Of a stretch of DNA of 64,000 nt, positions 44,809 through 54,703 are shown piece by piece; the first letter of the stretch is position 1, and each line of letters starts with the position of its first letter. The notes beneath the pieces are model-generated. The model was not told the DNA's origin, ran no database searches, and saw nothing but the letters and a program-made list of their open reading frames with translations. Source of the stretch: Corynebacterium cystitidis (GTDB lineage Bacteria > Actinomycetota > Actinomycetes > Mycobacteriales > Mycobacteriaceae); assembly GCF_900187295.1 (NCBI RefSeq), contig NZ_LT906473.1, forward strand, positions 868,001 to 932,000. Reading direction: 5' to 3'. A program made the translations under genes and the position numbers.

Positions 44809-46782
44809 ATGAATGAACCCCGTAATCGGTCCCGAAAGGTCACCCGCAAGGCTGGCCCGCCGGAGGCCGGAGACCAGGTGCCTGTTTTTCAGGCAGCCGA
44901 TGGTACAAGCAAGGGTGATGCACCCAAGGGTAATGCGCAACAGAAGAAATCTGACGGCAATAACAACCGTGGCCGTCGTCGGGGTCGTGGCCGGGGTGGA
45001 CAGAACCGCCGTAACCCGATGAAGTCCATGCAGGGTACCGACATGACCAAACGGTTGCCGGCACCTCCCAAGGCCCCACAAAACGGGCTTCGCATTTACG
45101 CGCTGGGCGGTATTTCTGAAATTGGTCGCAATATGACGGTGTTCGAATACAACGGCCGTCTCCTGATTGTCGACTGTGGTGTGCTCTTCCCGTCCTCGGG
45201 TGAGCCTGGTGTGGATCTCATCCTGCCGGATTTCGGGCCGATTGAAAAGAAGCTGGATAAGGTAGAGGCGCTCGTCGTCACGCACGGGCACGAGGATCAC
45301 ATTGGTGCGATTCCATGGCTGCTTAAACTGCGCCCTGATTTGCCAATTTACTCTGCGAAATTCACCAACGCGCTTATCGCTGCTAAGACTAAAGAACACC
45401 GTCAGCGGCCCAAGCTGCACGAGGTAAACAAGGATTCAGAGATCACCTGTGGCCCGTTCAACGTCCGGTTCTGGACGGTAGGGCACTCCATCCCTGATGC
45501 CTTGGGGTTGTCGATCCGGACCGGCGCCGGCCAAGTCATTATGACCGGAGACATCAAGCTGGATCAGACTCCATACGATGGAAAACCCACCGACCTTCCT
45601 GCTCTGTCCCGCTTCGGCGACGAGGGTGTGGATCTGATGATGTGCGATTCGACGAATGCCGCGACTCCAGGTTTCTCAGAGTCCGAGGCGGGAATCGAAG
45701 ATAACTTCATCCGCATCGTCCGTGAGGCGAAACAGCGCGTCATTTTGGCGTCTTTCGCGTCGAACGTTTCGCGCGTCCAGATGGCTGTAAACGCAGCTGT
45801 TGCGGCAGGTCGCAAAGTGGCGTTTAACGGGCGTTCGATGCTGCGCAACATGGAGATCGCTGAAAAAATGGGCCTTCTTAAGGCGCCGAAGGGTACTATC
45901 ATCACCATCGATGAAGCTTCGAAGATGGCCCCACACCGCGTGCTCCTAATCACCACTGGTACTCAGGGTGAGCCGATGGCTGCACTGTCTCGGATGTCGC
46001 GCCGTGAACACCGCCAGATTACTGTCCGCGAGGGTGACTTGATTATCCTCTCATCGTCGATGATTCCCGGAAACGAAGAAGCAATCTTCTCAGTGATCAA
46101 TAACCTTGCGCAGATCGGTGCCACGGTGATCACCAACAAGGACGCTCATATTCACGCCACCGGCCATGGTTACTCCGGTGAGCTGTTGTTCCTTTACAAT
46201 GCGGCTCGTCCGAAGAACGCGATGCCTGTCCACGGTGAGTGGCGGCATATGAGAGCCAACAATGAACTCGCGATTTCGACTGGTGTCAAGCGCGAAAATA
46301 CCGTGCTTGCTCAGAACGGTGTGGTCGTAGACCTAGTTAACGGTCATGCAAAGGTTGTTGGTCAGTACCAGGTCGGTCACCTCTACGTTGATGGCGAAAC
46401 CATGGGCGAGGTTGAGGCTGATGTCTTAGCTGATCGTACCAATCTAGCCGCAGGTGGTGTTGTTTCCATTACGGCGGTCATTGACTCGCGCACCGGACGT
46501 TTGATGGAGCGTCCAGCAGTGTCGACAACTGGTTTCTCTGAAGACGATCGTGGTGTTGTTCCAGAGGTCGTTGACCTGGTGGAAGAGACTATGAATGACC
46601 TCGCCGCAGAAGGCGAGAATGATCCATACCGGATGGTACAGCAGGTGCGGCGTAAGGTCTCTCGCGCCATCGAGCAGAAGTACCGGCGAGAGCCAGTGAT
46701 TCTGCCGACTGTCGTTCCGATGACGGAAGACGATACTCCGGTCGATGATGACGATATTCGTGCAGCGAGAGAATCTCTCTAG
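44809..46782 (+). CDS. rnj: Ribonuclease J
   Basis: RNase J is a metallo-beta-lactamase-fold nuclease with endo- and 5'-exonuclease activity. The 657-residue product has a basic, disordered N-terminal extension of about 85 residues, including a run RGRRRGRGRGGQNRR. The core follows with the zinc motif THGHEDHIGAIPW near residue 160, GHSIPDALGL, MTGDIKLD, and the beta-CASP part (FASNVSRVQM, IHATGHGYSGE, PVHGEWRHM). The basic extension probably binds RNA. It is in one transcript with dapA. Confidence 0.94.
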   Translation: MNEPRNRSRKVTRKAGPPEAGDQVPVFQAADGTSKGDAPKGNAQQKKSDGNNNRGRRRGRGRGGQNRRNPMKSMQGTDMTKRLPAPPKAPQNGLRIYALGGISEIGRNMTVFEYNGRLLIVDCGVLFPSSGEPGVDLILPDFGPIEKKLDKVEALVVTHGHEDHIGAIPWLLKLRPDLPIYSAKFTNALIAAKTKEHRQRPKLHEVNKDSEITCGPFNVRFWTVGHSIPDALGLSIRTGAGQVIMTGDIKLDQTPYDGKPTDLPALSRFGDEGVDLMMCDSTNAATPGFSESEAGIEDNFIRIVREAKQRVILASFASNVSRVQMAVNAAVAAGRKVAFNGRSMLRNMEIAEKMGLLKAPKGTIITIDEASKMAPHRVLLITTGTQGEPMAALSRMSRREHRQITVREGDLIILSSSMIPGNEEAIFSVINNLAQIGATVITNKDAHIHATGHGYSGELLFLYNAARPKNAMPVHGEWRHMRANNELAISTGVKRENTVLAQNGVVVDLVNGHAKVVGQYQVGHLYVDGETMGEVEADVLADRTNLAAGGVVSITAVIDSRTGRLMERPAVSTTGFSEDDRGVVPEVVDLVEETMNDLAAEGENDPYRMVQQVRRKVSRAIEQKYRREPVILPTVVPMTEDDTPVDDDDIRAARESL

Positions 46783-46828
46783 ATAACTTAGCTCCACCAC
46801 ATCATGCGCCTCAGCTATGCTGGGGCGC

Positions 46829-47428
46829 ATGTCATTTGCTGCAACGGAACGCTTACGGCTCGCTGATACTTTGCTAAGCGTCGGCCCCCACGCTCCAACC
46901 TTGTGCCAGGGCTGGCAAACCCAAGATTTGGCAGAGCATTTGTATCATCGGGAACAGAACCAGCTAGCGTTTCTGCCTGGGGTAGGGCGCTACTTCGACA
47001 ACAGGATTGCGAAGCGAGAATATGCCGATATCGTCCGCGAATGGGCTGCTGGGCCACCATTGTTGTTTAGACCTTTCGACACTGTCATGAATACAGCAGA
47101 GCATTTCGTGCATCACGAGGATGTTTTGCGAGGCGATGGAGTTGCTCGACCGCGCGAATTCAGCTCGGTCCTTAACAAGGAACTGGCAAAACTAGCCGGA
47201 CAATTTGGAAAGTTGCTGTTAAAGTCCTCTCCGGTTCCAGTCATTTTGTCGCCGACCACGCTTCCACCTCTTACCGTGGGGGACAAGCGTGGCGTCGCTC
47301 AGCGTGGTGGCGATGTCATACGTGTTGTCGGCGAACCAGGGGAGTTACTGTTGTGGGTGTTTGGGCGTGACGTAGTCGAGGTAACTGTTACCGGGGACCC
47401 CGATCACGTAGCTAAGTCAAGGGGTTAG
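46829..47428 (+). CDS. TIGR03085-family metal-binding protein
   Basis: The 199-residue product resembles mycothiol-dependent maleylpyruvate isomerase-like (DinB-fold) proteins of the TIGR03085 family. It starts MSFAATERLRLADTLLSVGPHAPTLCQGWQTQDLAEHLYHRE, with a putative metal-binding His in LAEHLYHRE, and has FVHHEDVLRG for the other ligands. The start is ATG 46829, because TATGCT (46816-46821) is 7 bases upstream. The biochemical role of this family is not established. Confidence 0.8.
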   Translation: MSFAATERLRLADTLLSVGPHAPTLCQGWQTQDLAEHLYHREQNQLAFLPGVGRYFDNRIAKREYADIVREWAAGPPLLFRPFDTVMNTAEHFVHHEDVLRGDGVARPREFSSVLNKELAKLAGQFGKLLLKSSPVPVILSPTTLPPLTVGDKRGVAQRGGDVIRVVGEPGELLLWVFGRDVVEVTVTGDPDHVAKSRG

Positions 47429-47429
47429 G

Positions 47430-47460
47430 ATTTACTTCTCGATGGTCGTGAGAAGTAAAT
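47430..47460. terminator. 11-bp hairpin before ftsK
   Basis: ATTTACTTCTC (47430-47440) and GAGAAGTAAAT (47450-47460) are perfect arms around nine bases, starting two bases after the stop of the preceding gene. No T-run follows, but the 3' arm itself ends in an A/T-rich stretch. Confidence 0.55.
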
Positions 47461-47519
47461 GCCGAAGTTTCCGGTGTGGCAGATGTGAATAATGTGATAA
47501 ATGGGGCTATCCTTGGTGC

Positions 47520-50500
47520 ATGTCTGTCAAAAGTTCTCCGTCGCGCTCATCGCGCCGCTCTACTCGCGGCCCGAAGAGCCGTGCACGTAGAGGTGGTACG
47601 ACGCGAACTGTCGGTCACACTACTCGTTCCACGCACCCATCGACCGCAACAACCACTCAGTTGGCCGCAGACACGGCCGATGAGCGTGTTGGTTCTGCCT
47701 ACAAGGCTGTAGGATCGACTTTCGGGGCACTTGCGCGTGGAACAGCGCGCGGAATGGGCTCGCTGACCCGTGGTGTTGCAGGCCTGGGTGCTAAACTCGG
47801 TCGGACCCGAAGAAGGGGCGACCACTCCGACACAAGCATTGACGGAAACACTGACAACCACTTGGACGACGTAGAGGCAACCACGAGAGGCCGAAAAGCC
47901 CTCAAAAACCGCAAGGGGGACAAGCCCATCGAAGCGCTAGACGAATCCGACGTTTCTGAATTTGGGGATTCTGACTCAACCACTGTTATTACCCGTGGCA
48001 ATGGTTCCCACCGTGGGGATACCGCAGGCCTCGTGTTGATTGGTTTGGCGGCCGTGCTCGGTGCATCGGTGTGGCTCGACATTGCGGGCCCCATTGGTGC
48101 AGCAATCGAATCTGCTACTCATCTAGTGATCGGTGCGGGAGCTTTGGTCTTGCCAGTGGCATTGGTGGCCATTGCCATCGTTCTGATGCTGGATTATAAG
48201 GCGGATCGAAAAACTCAGACTCGAATCACAGTAGGCGTCGTGTTGATCGTGGTTGCCATGCTTTCGCTCATGCATATCTTTGCTGGTAATCCTGCTGATT
48301 GGGAGACTCGCAAAATTGCTGGGGGTGCCATAGGGGCGATAATCGGCGGAAGCCTTGCTGCTGGCTTTTCCAGTTATGTCGCAGTCCCACTTCTGATTCT
48401 TTTGATTGTGTACGGTGCGCTCAAAATGACGGGCGTGACGGTCCGCCAACTGTTCAATCAAATCGGGGAGCTGTTTTCCTCGATGGGGTCACGCAATTTC
48501 ACCGATGATCCCGATGAATTCGATGACGAAGCCTCTGATGACCGTTACGCGCATGTGGCTGATGATGTCGATGACATAGCTGCGGGACGAACGCGCAATC
48601 GCAGAAAGAACCCTGCACATACTCCGAGACCTACTCGCCGCCGTGCGCAACCTACTCCGATGGAGAACTACCCAGCTGCAGGAGCCGATGCGCAACAAAC
48701 CCTGATTGCTGATCCACGAATTATCGAGGAGGCACCAAGCGACGAGTTCAACCCTAATGCAGAACCTGAGTTTGCCGACGATGATCGAGGTGAAACTCTG
48801 CCTGCATCGTCCAAAAAGCGAGCACCATCGCGTTTTCGTCAAGCCAAATCGCGCCCCGCACCTGCCGCATCCCACGACGACACCGACGAAATACCCGTAG
48901 TGGAGAAGCCTACACGCAGCCAGGACGATGCGGTTACCACTTCTTTAGAAAAGACACGACAGGCAATCATCGCCCGTTCCGGCATTGACGCTGGTGCTAT
49001 TCCGGCAGCTACTCCGAAGTCTGAGCTGGACAAGAATCTTCCCACTCCCCAGGCGCGCACACCGGAACCTGCAACTGACTATGTTCTGCCCTCGACGGAC
49101 CTTCTGGTGGCAGGTGATGTGCCCAAGACACGGACCGAGACCAATGACCGGATGATTGAGGCCATTACTGAGGTCTTCAGTGAATTCAAGGTTGATGCAC
49201 AGGTCACTGGGTTCTCGCGCGGTCCAACAGTAACCCGCTACGAGGTTGAGCTAGGCCCCGGCGTTAAAGTCTCGAAGATCACCAACCTTCAGTCCAACCT
49301 GGCCTACGCAGTGGCTACGGACAATGTGCGTTTGCTTACCCCAATCCCCGGCAAATCAGCAGTAGGTATTGAGGTGCCCAACCTGGACCGCGAGATGGTG
49401 CGTTTGCGCGATGTGCTCGACGCTCCGAAGATTCGGGGCAATCATGATCCGATGCTGATCGGTTTGGGCAAGGATATTGAAGGCGAATTCGTTGCCCACT
49501 CTGTGCAGAAGATGCCCCACCTCCTTGTCGCTGGTTCGACTGGCTCCGGTAAGTCTGCGTTTGTGAACTCCATGCTGGTTTCGCTGCTCACGCGTGCGAC
49601 GCCGGAGGAGGTCCGCCTGATTCTGGTTGACCCGAAAATGGTAGAGCTTACGCCGTACGAGGGGATCCCACATCTGATCACTCCAATCATTACGCAGCCA
49701 AAGAAGGCTTCGGCTGCTTTGCAGTGGCTGGTCGAGGAGATGGAGCAGCGCTATATGGACATGAAGTCTGCACGCGTGCGCCATATTAAGGACTACAACG
49801 CCAAGATCCGTTCCGGTGAGCTGCAGGCTCCTCCTGGATCGGAGCGTGAGATGCAGCCATACCCGTTCATCGTGTGCGTGGTCGACGAGTTGGCGGACCT
49901 GATGATGACCGCTCCGAAGGAGATCGAGGACTCGATCGTCCGCATCACCCAGAAGGCGCGTGCTGCAGGTATCCACCTCGTGTTGGCTACTCAGCGCCCA
50001 TCGGTCGATGTTGTTACCGGCTTGATTAAAACCAATGTGCCATCGCGGCTGGCATTTGCCACTTCGTCGCTCACTGATTCGCGAGTGATCCTGGACCAAG
50101 CGGGTGCCGAAAAATTGATCGGCATGGGCGATGGCTTGTTTATCCCTCAAGGTGCCGGTAAACCGCAGCGTATGCAGGGCGCGTTTGTCACCGATGAGGA
50201 AGTTCAAGCGGTTGTTGAAGCTGCCAAGAATCAGGCCGAGCCGAACTATGTTGAAAACGTTACTGAGGAGAAAGAATCCGAGAAGAAGGTCATTGATGAT
50301 GACATCGGCAAGGATATGGATGACCTGCTTGAGGCTGTTGAACTTGTTGTGACCTCGCAGCTTGGCTCTACCTCGATGCTCCAGCGTAAACTTCGCATCG
50401 GTTTTGCTAAAGCCGGTCGTTTGATGGACCTGATGGAATCGCGCGGTGTTGTTGGACCATCTGAGGGATCCAAAGCCCGTGAGGTCTTGGTTAAACCTGA

Positions 50501-50687
50501 AGAGCTGGACACGATCATTTGGATGATCAAGGGCGCTGACCCAGCTGATGCTCCGAAGGAAGTCCTCGAAGAGCAGGCGCTTGACGACGAAGCCCCTGCC
50601 GAGACTGCTGAGGCAAGCGATGTGGATTCCGGTTCTGATACCCGAGTGGTCCAAGCTACCTACAACCCTTCAAGCGGTGCGTTCTAG
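47520..50687 (+). CDS. ftsK: DNA translocase FtsK
   Basis: FtsK pumps DNA at the septum and activates XerCD recombination at dif. The 1055-residue product has a basic N-terminus, about four membrane helices between residues 170 and 310, and a disordered acidic/basic linker to about residue 520. The motor follows: alpha domain ([26 protein letters not shown]), beta domain with Walker [21 protein letters not shown] near 670 and Walker [15 protein letters not shown]. The C-terminal winged-helix gamma domain ([40 protein letters not shown]) reads the orienting sequences. ATG 47520 lies 6 bases after TATCCT (leaderless). Confidence 0.95.
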   Translation: MSVKSSPSRSSRRSTRGPKSRARRGGTTRTVGHTTRSTHPSTATTTQLAADTADERVGSAYKAVGSTFGALARGTARGMGSLTRGVAGLGAKLGRTRRRGDHSDTSIDGNTDNHLDDVEATTRGRKALKNRKGDKPIEALDESDVSEFGDSDSTTVITRGNGSHRGDTAGLVLIGLAAVLGASVWLDIAGPIGAAIESATHLVIGAGALVLPVALVAIAIVLMLDYKADRKTQTRITVGVVLIVVAMLSLMHIFAGNPADWETRKIAGGAIGAIIGGSLAAGFSSYVAVPLLILLIVYGALKMTGVTVRQLFNQIGELFSSMGSRNFTDDPDEFDDEASDDRYAHVADDVDDIAAGRTRNRRKNPAHTPRPTRRRAQPTPMENYPAAGADAQQTLIADPRIIEEAPSDEFNPNAEPEFADDDRGETLPASSKKRAPSRFRQAKSRPAPAASHDDTDEIPVVEKPTRSQDDAVTTSLEKTRQAIIARSGIDAGAIPAATPKSELDKNLPTPQARTPEPATDYVLPSTDLLVAGDVPKTRTETNDRMIEAITEVFSEFKVDAQVTGFSRGPTVTRYEVELGPGVKVSKITNLQSNLAYAVATDNVRLLTPIPGKSAVGIEVPNLDREMVRLRDVLDAPKIRGNHDPMLIGLGKDIEGEFVAHSVQKMPHLLVAGSTGSGKSAFVNSMLVSLLTRATPEEVRLILVDPKMVELTPYEGIPHLITPIITQPKKASAALQWLVEEMEQRYMDMKSARVRHIKDYNAKIRSGELQAPPGSEREMQPYPFIVCVVDELADLMMTAPKEIEDSIVRITQKARAAGIHLVLATQRPSVDVVTGLIKTNVPSRLAFATSSLTDSRVILDQAGAEKLIGMGDGLFIPQGAGKPQRMQGAFVTDEEVQAVVEAAKNQAEPNYVENVTEEKESEKKVIDDDIGKDMDDLLEAVELVVTSQLGSTSMLQRKLRIGFAKAGRLMDLMESRGVVGPSEGSKAREVLVKPEELDTIIWMIKGADPADAPKEVLEEQALDDEAPAETAEASDVDSGSDTRVVQATYNPSSGAF

Positions 50688-50746
50688 CGGGTGTACCTAC
50701 ACGATGTGCAGCGCATATTCATTCTTTTTTCAGTAAGGTAGAGAGC

Positions 50747-51253
50747 ATGGATACTAAGAACACCTACCTTGACCTCATCAATCGCACCGAGGCTCAGCTG
50801 GAGAAGATCCCAGCGCTGACCGAAAAGCAGCTGAACTATAAGGCTGCTGGCCATCCCAACTCGGTTGCGTGGAACTTATGGCATACAGGCCGAGTGCTTG
50901 ATGGCATGATCGCGCCGGTGGCTGGTACCACTCCTGTATGGGAAGAACAGGGCTTTCGGGAGAAGTTCGGCTTAGGTGATGTTGCTGATGGAACCGGTTT
51001 CGGCCAGAGCAAGGAGGAGGCTGCCCGTATTTACGTGCGTAAGCATTCTTTGCTCGTTGATTACATCAAGGCTGGGCTTGAGAATCTGCGTCGCTATGTG
51101 GACTCTCTGGAAACCACCGACTGGGACGAGATTATTGGTGAGTTTCAGGGGAAGCCGGAAAAGCGTCAGGATCGCATCTCGTTAGTTCTTGTTGATTCTT
51201 TGCAGCATCTTGGTCAAGCGGCCTTCTTGGCCGGCGCATCGCACAATAAGTGA
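50747..51253 (+). CDS. DinB-fold protein
   Basis: The 168-residue product has the four-helix DinB/mycothiol-transferase fold. The pattern includes NSVAWNLWHTGRVLDGMIAP, with the first metal-site His in LWHTGR, and DSLQHLGQAAFLAGA, with a later His in QHLGQ. Such proteins often act as thiol S-transferases with mycothiol. The start is ATG 50747, 7 bases after TAAGGT (50734-50739), so it is probably leaderless. Substrate unknown. Confidence 0.75.
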   Translation: MDTKNTYLDLINRTEAQLEKIPALTEKQLNYKAAGHPNSVAWNLWHTGRVLDGMIAPVAGTTPVWEEQGFREKFGLGDVADGTGFGQSKEEAARIYVRKHSLLVDYIKAGLENLRRYVDSLETTDWDEIIGEFQGKPEKRQDRISLVLVDSLQHLGQAAFLAGASHNK

Positions 51254-51280
51254 TTCGTTGATGTATAGTCGATTCGTATC

Positions 51281-51427
51281 TTGGAGGGGAGTACTCCACA
51301 ATCGGCTTTGATCGTCAGCACGGACCATGGCTAGAGTGACTAGCGTGGTCCCGGTCGGGTCGGCCACGTGAACCGTTAGTGGTGGGGGAGACCTCCGGTC
51401 ACATTTCTATTCGTTCGCGACCGGAGG
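51281..51427 (+). ncRNA. yybP-ykoY manganese riboswitch, terC leader
   Basis: The leader of terC carries the conserved yybP-ykoY parts: GGGGAGTA after the 5' strand of P1, and GGGGGAGA followed by the 3' strand of P1. P1 pairs TTGGAGG (51281-51287) with CCTCCGG (51392-51398), including two G-U pairs. The same CCTCCGGTC (51392-51400) can instead pair with GACCGGAGG (51419-51427), which contains the terC ribosome-binding GGAGG. The two helices exclude each other. Manganese binding should stabilise P1 and free the ribosome-binding site, raising TerC translation. TATAGT at 51264-51269 is a candidate -10 box. Confidence 0.88.
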
Positions 51428-51437
51428 CTAACACCTT

Positions 51438-52607
51438 ATGTCTGTTCCATTCTGGGTCTGGGCGATCACAATCATTGTGATCGCTGGATTCTTTATCTTT
51501 GACTTTTATACCCACGTTAAGGAACCACATGAGCCGACGATGAAAGAGTCGAGTTTTTGGACTCTGTTCTACGTTGTTTTGGCCCTGGTTTTTGGTCTTT
51601 TCGTGTGGTTTGGCTGGGACGCTGAGCATGGCCTGCAGTATTACACGGGTTATGTAACAGAAAAGGCGCTTTCTATTGACAACCTTTTCGTATTCGCCCT
51701 GATCATGGGCGCTTTTAAAATTCCGCGCAAATACCAACAAAAGGTGTTGCTGCTGGGCATTGTCATAGCTTTGATTGCCCGCTTAATCTTTATCTTGCTC
51801 GGTGCAGCCGTTATCGCCGCGTGGTCGGATGTGTTCTACTTATTCGCCATTTTCTTGCTGTACACCGCCATCAAACTCATCTACGACGAAGCGACAGAAC
51901 AGCCAGAAACCGATCCCAACGATATGGCCATTATCAAGTGGCTGCGTAAGGTAGTTCCGGTTACAGCTTCTTACCATGGTGACAAGCTGACTACTAAGGA
52001 TCAGCACGGCAAGTTTGCTCTGACTCCACTTTTTGTTGCCCTTGTATCTATCGGGCTTGTCGACGTGATGTTCGCCTTCGACTCGATTCCCGCGATCTAT
52101 GGCATCACCTCCGAGGCATACCTGGTCTTTACCACGAACGCGTTCTCTTTGATGGGTCTACGCCAGATGTACTTCCTGCTCGACGGTCTCTTGGACCGCC
52201 TCGTCTACCTGCCGTACGGTCTTGCACTGATCCTCGGTTTTATTGGCGTGAAGCTCCTCCTGCATGCTCTGCATGAGAACAACCTGCCGTTCATTAACGG
52301 TGGAGAAAACCTTGACGTACCTGAGGTGCCAACCACGTGGTCCTTGGTGATTATTGTGGGAATCTTGGTGGTGACTGTCATTGCCTCTCTCATCAAGGAC
52401 AAACGGGATGAGGTGCAGGGCGGGAAACGTGGTCCGAAAACTCGCGTGGACTTCGATGATCATGGCAACCGCCGCAAGGTGGACGCTAAGGGGCGCCACA
52501 TCGAGTGGATTGATGATCCCGCGACGTCCGGTAAGGGCGACCACACAGCGACGGGGTCTCGCGATGTCGACCATCTCGAGCCGGAGCCACATCCAGACGA
52601 TCTTTAA
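51438..52607 (+). CDS. TerC-family manganese exporter
   Basis: The 389-residue product is a TerC-type membrane protein, which exports Mn2+ and in some species metallates secreted proteins. It has about nine hydrophobic segments and the two acidic motifs TEKALSIDNLFVFALIMG and GLVDVMFAFDSIPAIYGIT, whose Asp residues bind the metal. The last 70 residues form a hydrophilic tail. Start is ATG 51438, with GGAGG 11 bases upstream inside the switching helix of the riboswitch. The riboswitch gives strong support for manganese over tellurite as the real substrate. Confidence 0.9.
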   Translation: MSVPFWVWAITIIVIAGFFIFDFYTHVKEPHEPTMKESSFWTLFYVVLALVFGLFVWFGWDAEHGLQYYTGYVTEKALSIDNLFVFALIMGAFKIPRKYQQKVLLLGIVIALIARLIFILLGAAVIAAWSDVFYLFAIFLLYTAIKLIYDEATEQPETDPNDMAIIKWLRKVVPVTASYHGDKLTTKDQHGKFALTPLFVALVSIGLVDVMFAFDSIPAIYGITSEAYLVFTTNAFSLMGLRQMYFLLDGLLDRLVYLPYGLALILGFIGVKLLLHALHENNLPFINGGENLDVPEVPTTWSLVIIVGILVVTVIASLIKDKRDEVQGGKRGPKTRVDFDDHGNRRKVDAKGRHIEWIDDPATSGKGDHTATGSRDVDHLEPEPHPDDL

Positions 52608-52645
52608 ATTCTAGAAACCCCCATTTATGGGGCGTGCGATGTCGT

Positions 52646-52685
52646 ACCTGCCACCGCTGTTCATTCTTGGACAGCGGTGGCAGGT
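52646..52685. terminator. Bidirectional hairpin, terC and yciI
   Basis: Perfect 15-bp arms at 52646-52660 and 52671-52685 around a ten-base loop lie between the convergent terC and yciI genes. Neither side has a strong T-run. A smaller hairpin, CCCCAT-TT-ATGGGG, lies just before it. A copy of the recurrent 12-mer follows at 52688-52699. Confidence 0.65.
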
Positions 52686-52687
52686 GT

Positions 52688-52699
52688 TCGTCGTTAAGC
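52688..52699 (+). repeat. Recurrent 12-mer, copy 8
   Basis: Exact copy directly after the terC/yciI hairpin; read on the minus strand it includes the TAA stop of yciI. Confidence 0.9.
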
Positions 52700-53005
52700 G
52701 TCGATGGCCTCATTGTCGCCGAAGATGTTGAGCACTGGGTTCCACTCGCGAATTGTGCGGGCGGCGATGGCCTTTTCGGTGTGGAAAGGGTCATCGTTCA
52801 TGAGCTGAATTGCGTCATCGATGGATGCAGGAGAGTCGAGGCGGATGATAATCAACGCTGAGCCTAAGCCGTCTGTGTAAGGCCCGGACGCGACTAGTTT
52901 TCCTTGATCCTTGAGCGAGCCTAGGAACTCCCGGTGCTTCGGACGCAGGGCGACGATCTCATCGGCTTCATCAGCATAGGTGTAGTGGATTGCAAAATAT
53001 TTCAT
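52694..53005 (-). CDS. YciI-like protein
   Basis: The 103-residue product is a YciI/YCII-fold protein. It has MKYFAIHYTYADEADEIVALRPKHREFLGSLKDQGKLVASGPYTDG, with the His-Asp pair region of the fold, then SALIIIRLDS and DDPFHTEKAIAARTIREWNPVLN. Function is not known for the family. Start is ATG 53005, 7 bases after TAAGAT on the minus strand (53018-53013), hence leaderless. Its TAA stop lies inside a copy of the recurrent 12-mer. Confidence 0.8.
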   Translation of the reverse strand: MKYFAIHYTYADEADEIVALRPKHREFLGSLKDQGKLVASGPYTDGLGSALIIIRLDSPASIDDAIQLMNDDPFHTEKAIAARTIREWNPVLNIFGDNEAIDA

Positions 53006-53094
53006 GCCACTAATCTTAGCCACGCCCTGAACAACCCGAAGCAGAATTGGGGCGGATTGAACTTCTTGCACATCAGCCAGGTAGGGTGGTGTGC

Positions 53095-53670
53095 GTGAAG
53101 GAGCAGAATAACAAGACACCACCGGGTGGGAAGCAATCTAACTTCAACCTTCCCAATGTCTTGACTTCGCTGCGTATCCTCTTTGTTCCCGTCTTCGCCT
53201 GGCTTGTGCTTACGCAGCAGTGGTGGTGGGCGTTTGGACTATTTGCGGTTCTCATGGCCACCGACAAGTTGGACGGCGATATCGCTCGCGCTAAAAATTT
53301 AGTGACCGATTTTGGCAAAATCGCTGATCCGATCGCGGACAAAGCGCTGATGATCACGGCATTGGTCACGTTGAACATCGCCTCGACTTTGCCCGTTTGG
53401 ATGACGGTGCTTATCGTTATCCGTGAGCTGGGTATTACGATCTGGCGCATGGTTTTACTGCGCCAGGGAAAGGTTGTCCCGGCTTCCCAAGGGGGCAAGG
53501 TCAAGACAACGCTTCAGGCCGTTGGCGTTGCGCTGTATTTGTGCCCATTGCCTGAGTGGATGAATCTTCCAACGTATGTGGTGATGCTGGCGGCGGTGAT
53601 CGTTACCGTGGTCACGGGCATTCAGTACCTGATTGACGGAAGGAGGGCCAACCGTGCCGAGCAAGGCTGA
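53095..53670 (+). CDS. pgsA: CDP-alcohol phosphatidyltransferase, PgsA type
   Basis: The 191-residue product makes phosphatidylglycerol phosphate from CDP-diacylglycerol and glycerol 3-phosphate. It contains the CDP-alcohol motif DGDIARAKNLVTDFGKIADPIADK with all conserved Asp residues, and about five membrane helices. The N-terminus NFNLPNVLTSLRILFVPVF is typical. Start GTG 53095 lies 7 bases after TAGGGT (53082-53087), so it is leaderless. The 3' end overlaps cinA by 17 bases, which suggests coupled translation. Confidence 0.9.
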   Translation: MKEQNNKTPPGGKQSNFNLPNVLTSLRILFVPVFAWLVLTQQWWWAFGLFAVLMATDKLDGDIARAKNLVTDFGKIADPIADKALMITALVTLNIASTLPVWMTVLIVIRELGITIWRMVLLRQGKVVPASQGGKVKTTLQAVGVALYLCPLPEWMNLPTYVVMLAAVIVTVVTGIQYLIDGRRANRAEQG

Positions 53671-54247
53671 GGAATTGGTTGATTTGTTGCGCACGCGGAA
53701 AGAAACTGTCAGTGTGTGTGAATCGTTGACAGCCGGGGCGGTCTGCGCGGAAATCGCGACTATACCTGGTGCTTCATCTGTTCTGCGTGGTGGTTTGGTC
53801 ACCTACGCCACCGAGCTGAAGCATGAGTTGGCTGGTGTACCGGAGCACGTGTTGTCCGCCCATGGTCCTGTCTCAGCAGTAACAGCGCGCGATATGGCTC
53901 GCGGGGTGCGCAAAGTGTGTGGCTCTTCGTGGGGGATCTCGTTGACCGGAGTTGCGGGACCAGACATGCAAGATGGTCATCCGGTAGGTGAAGTTTTTGT
54001 AGGTATCGCGGGCCCGCACTGGACTGCGGCGTGGCAGGCAGCCGAGCTTGTCGACGCTTCCCGCGCACGATTCATTGTTGTAAATAACCGCGATACGCCG
54101 TTGCGTGTTTTGGCTGGGCACCGCGCTCAGATTAGGCGCAGCGCGGTAGAGGCGGGTCTCCAGGCTTTGTTGCGCGTCCTCAAAGAACAGAAACTTAAAG
54201 AACAGAAACCCGCGGGAACAAACCGAAGCACTCAACCGTTGGAGTAG
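53654..54247 (+). CDS. cinA: CinA-like nicotinamide-nucleotide amidohydrolase
   Basis: The 197-residue product is the C-terminal CinA domain alone (PncC type), which deamidates NMN. It shows VSVCESLTAGAVCAEIATIPGASSVLRGGLVTYATELKHELAGV, the GPVSAVTARDMARGVRKVCGSSWGISLTGVAGPD segment and GEVFVGIAG. Start is GTG 53654 behind GGAAGGAGGG. The end has an imperfect repeat (LKEQKLKEQK). It sits directly before clgR, as in other corynebacteria. Confidence 0.87.
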   Translation: MPSKAEELVDLLRTRKETVSVCESLTAGAVCAEIATIPGASSVLRGGLVTYATELKHELAGVPEHVLSAHGPVSAVTARDMARGVRKVCGSSWGISLTGVAGPDMQDGHPVGEVFVGIAGPHWTAAWQAAELVDASRARFIVVNNRDTPLRVLAGHRAQIRRSAVEAGLQALLRVLKEQKLKEQKPAGTNRSTQPLE

Positions 54248-54613
54248 ATGATGGCAACTACAACTGCACTCTTAGATAATGTGACCGCTCCGGCAACCGT
54301 GGGGGCAGTCTCAACCTCGACACGTCAACCCGAACCCCTGCTGCGTGAGGCATTGGGGCTATCGTTGCGCGCATTCCGTGCGGACAAGGGGATTACGTTG
54401 CGGGATCTGGCGCAGCGTTCTCGTGTCTCTCCGGGCTATTTGTCTGAGCTTGAGCGTGGCCAAAAAGAGGTCTCGTCTGAACTGTTGGCATCCGTGTGTC
54501 ATGCATTGGATACCACGGTTGCGGAGGTCCTAGTGGAGGCAGCGTCTAATATGACGCTGCAGTCAATGGCGGACGAGCTTGCACAGACGTCTCCGGCTGC
54601 TGCTGAAGCGTGA
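54248..54613 (+). CDS. clgR: Transcriptional regulator ClgR
   Basis: ClgR activates clp protease and repair genes in actinobacteria. The 121-residue product has a hydrophilic N-terminal 35 residues and an Xre-type HTH: LSLRAFRADKGITLRDLAQRSRVSPGYLSELERGQKEVSSELLASVCHALDTTVAEVL. It ends with AAEA, a plausible degradation tag, as known relatives are Clp substrates. ATG 54248 follows the cinA stop directly; ATG 54251 is also possible. It is followed by pspA, as in M. tuberculosis. Confidence 0.88.
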   Translation: MMATTTALLDNVTAPATVGAVSTSTRQPEPLLREALGLSLRAFRADKGITLRDLAQRSRVSPGYLSELERGQKEVSSELLASVCHALDTTVAEVLVEAASNMTLQSMADELAQTSPAAAEA

Positions 54614-54703
54614 CGTTTGAAGCTCCGCTACTATGTAAGCGTTAGTTAATAACGTGAGTATCCAGAAACCCGGACACCCGTCACGAAAGGTCGGTTAAAC
54701 CAG

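Noticed and set aside
49356..50654. 432-codon open frame antisense to ftsK
   Set aside because: It mirrors the codon structure of ftsK, has no ribosome-binding site or family pattern, and the ftsK motor domain in the opposite frame is certain.
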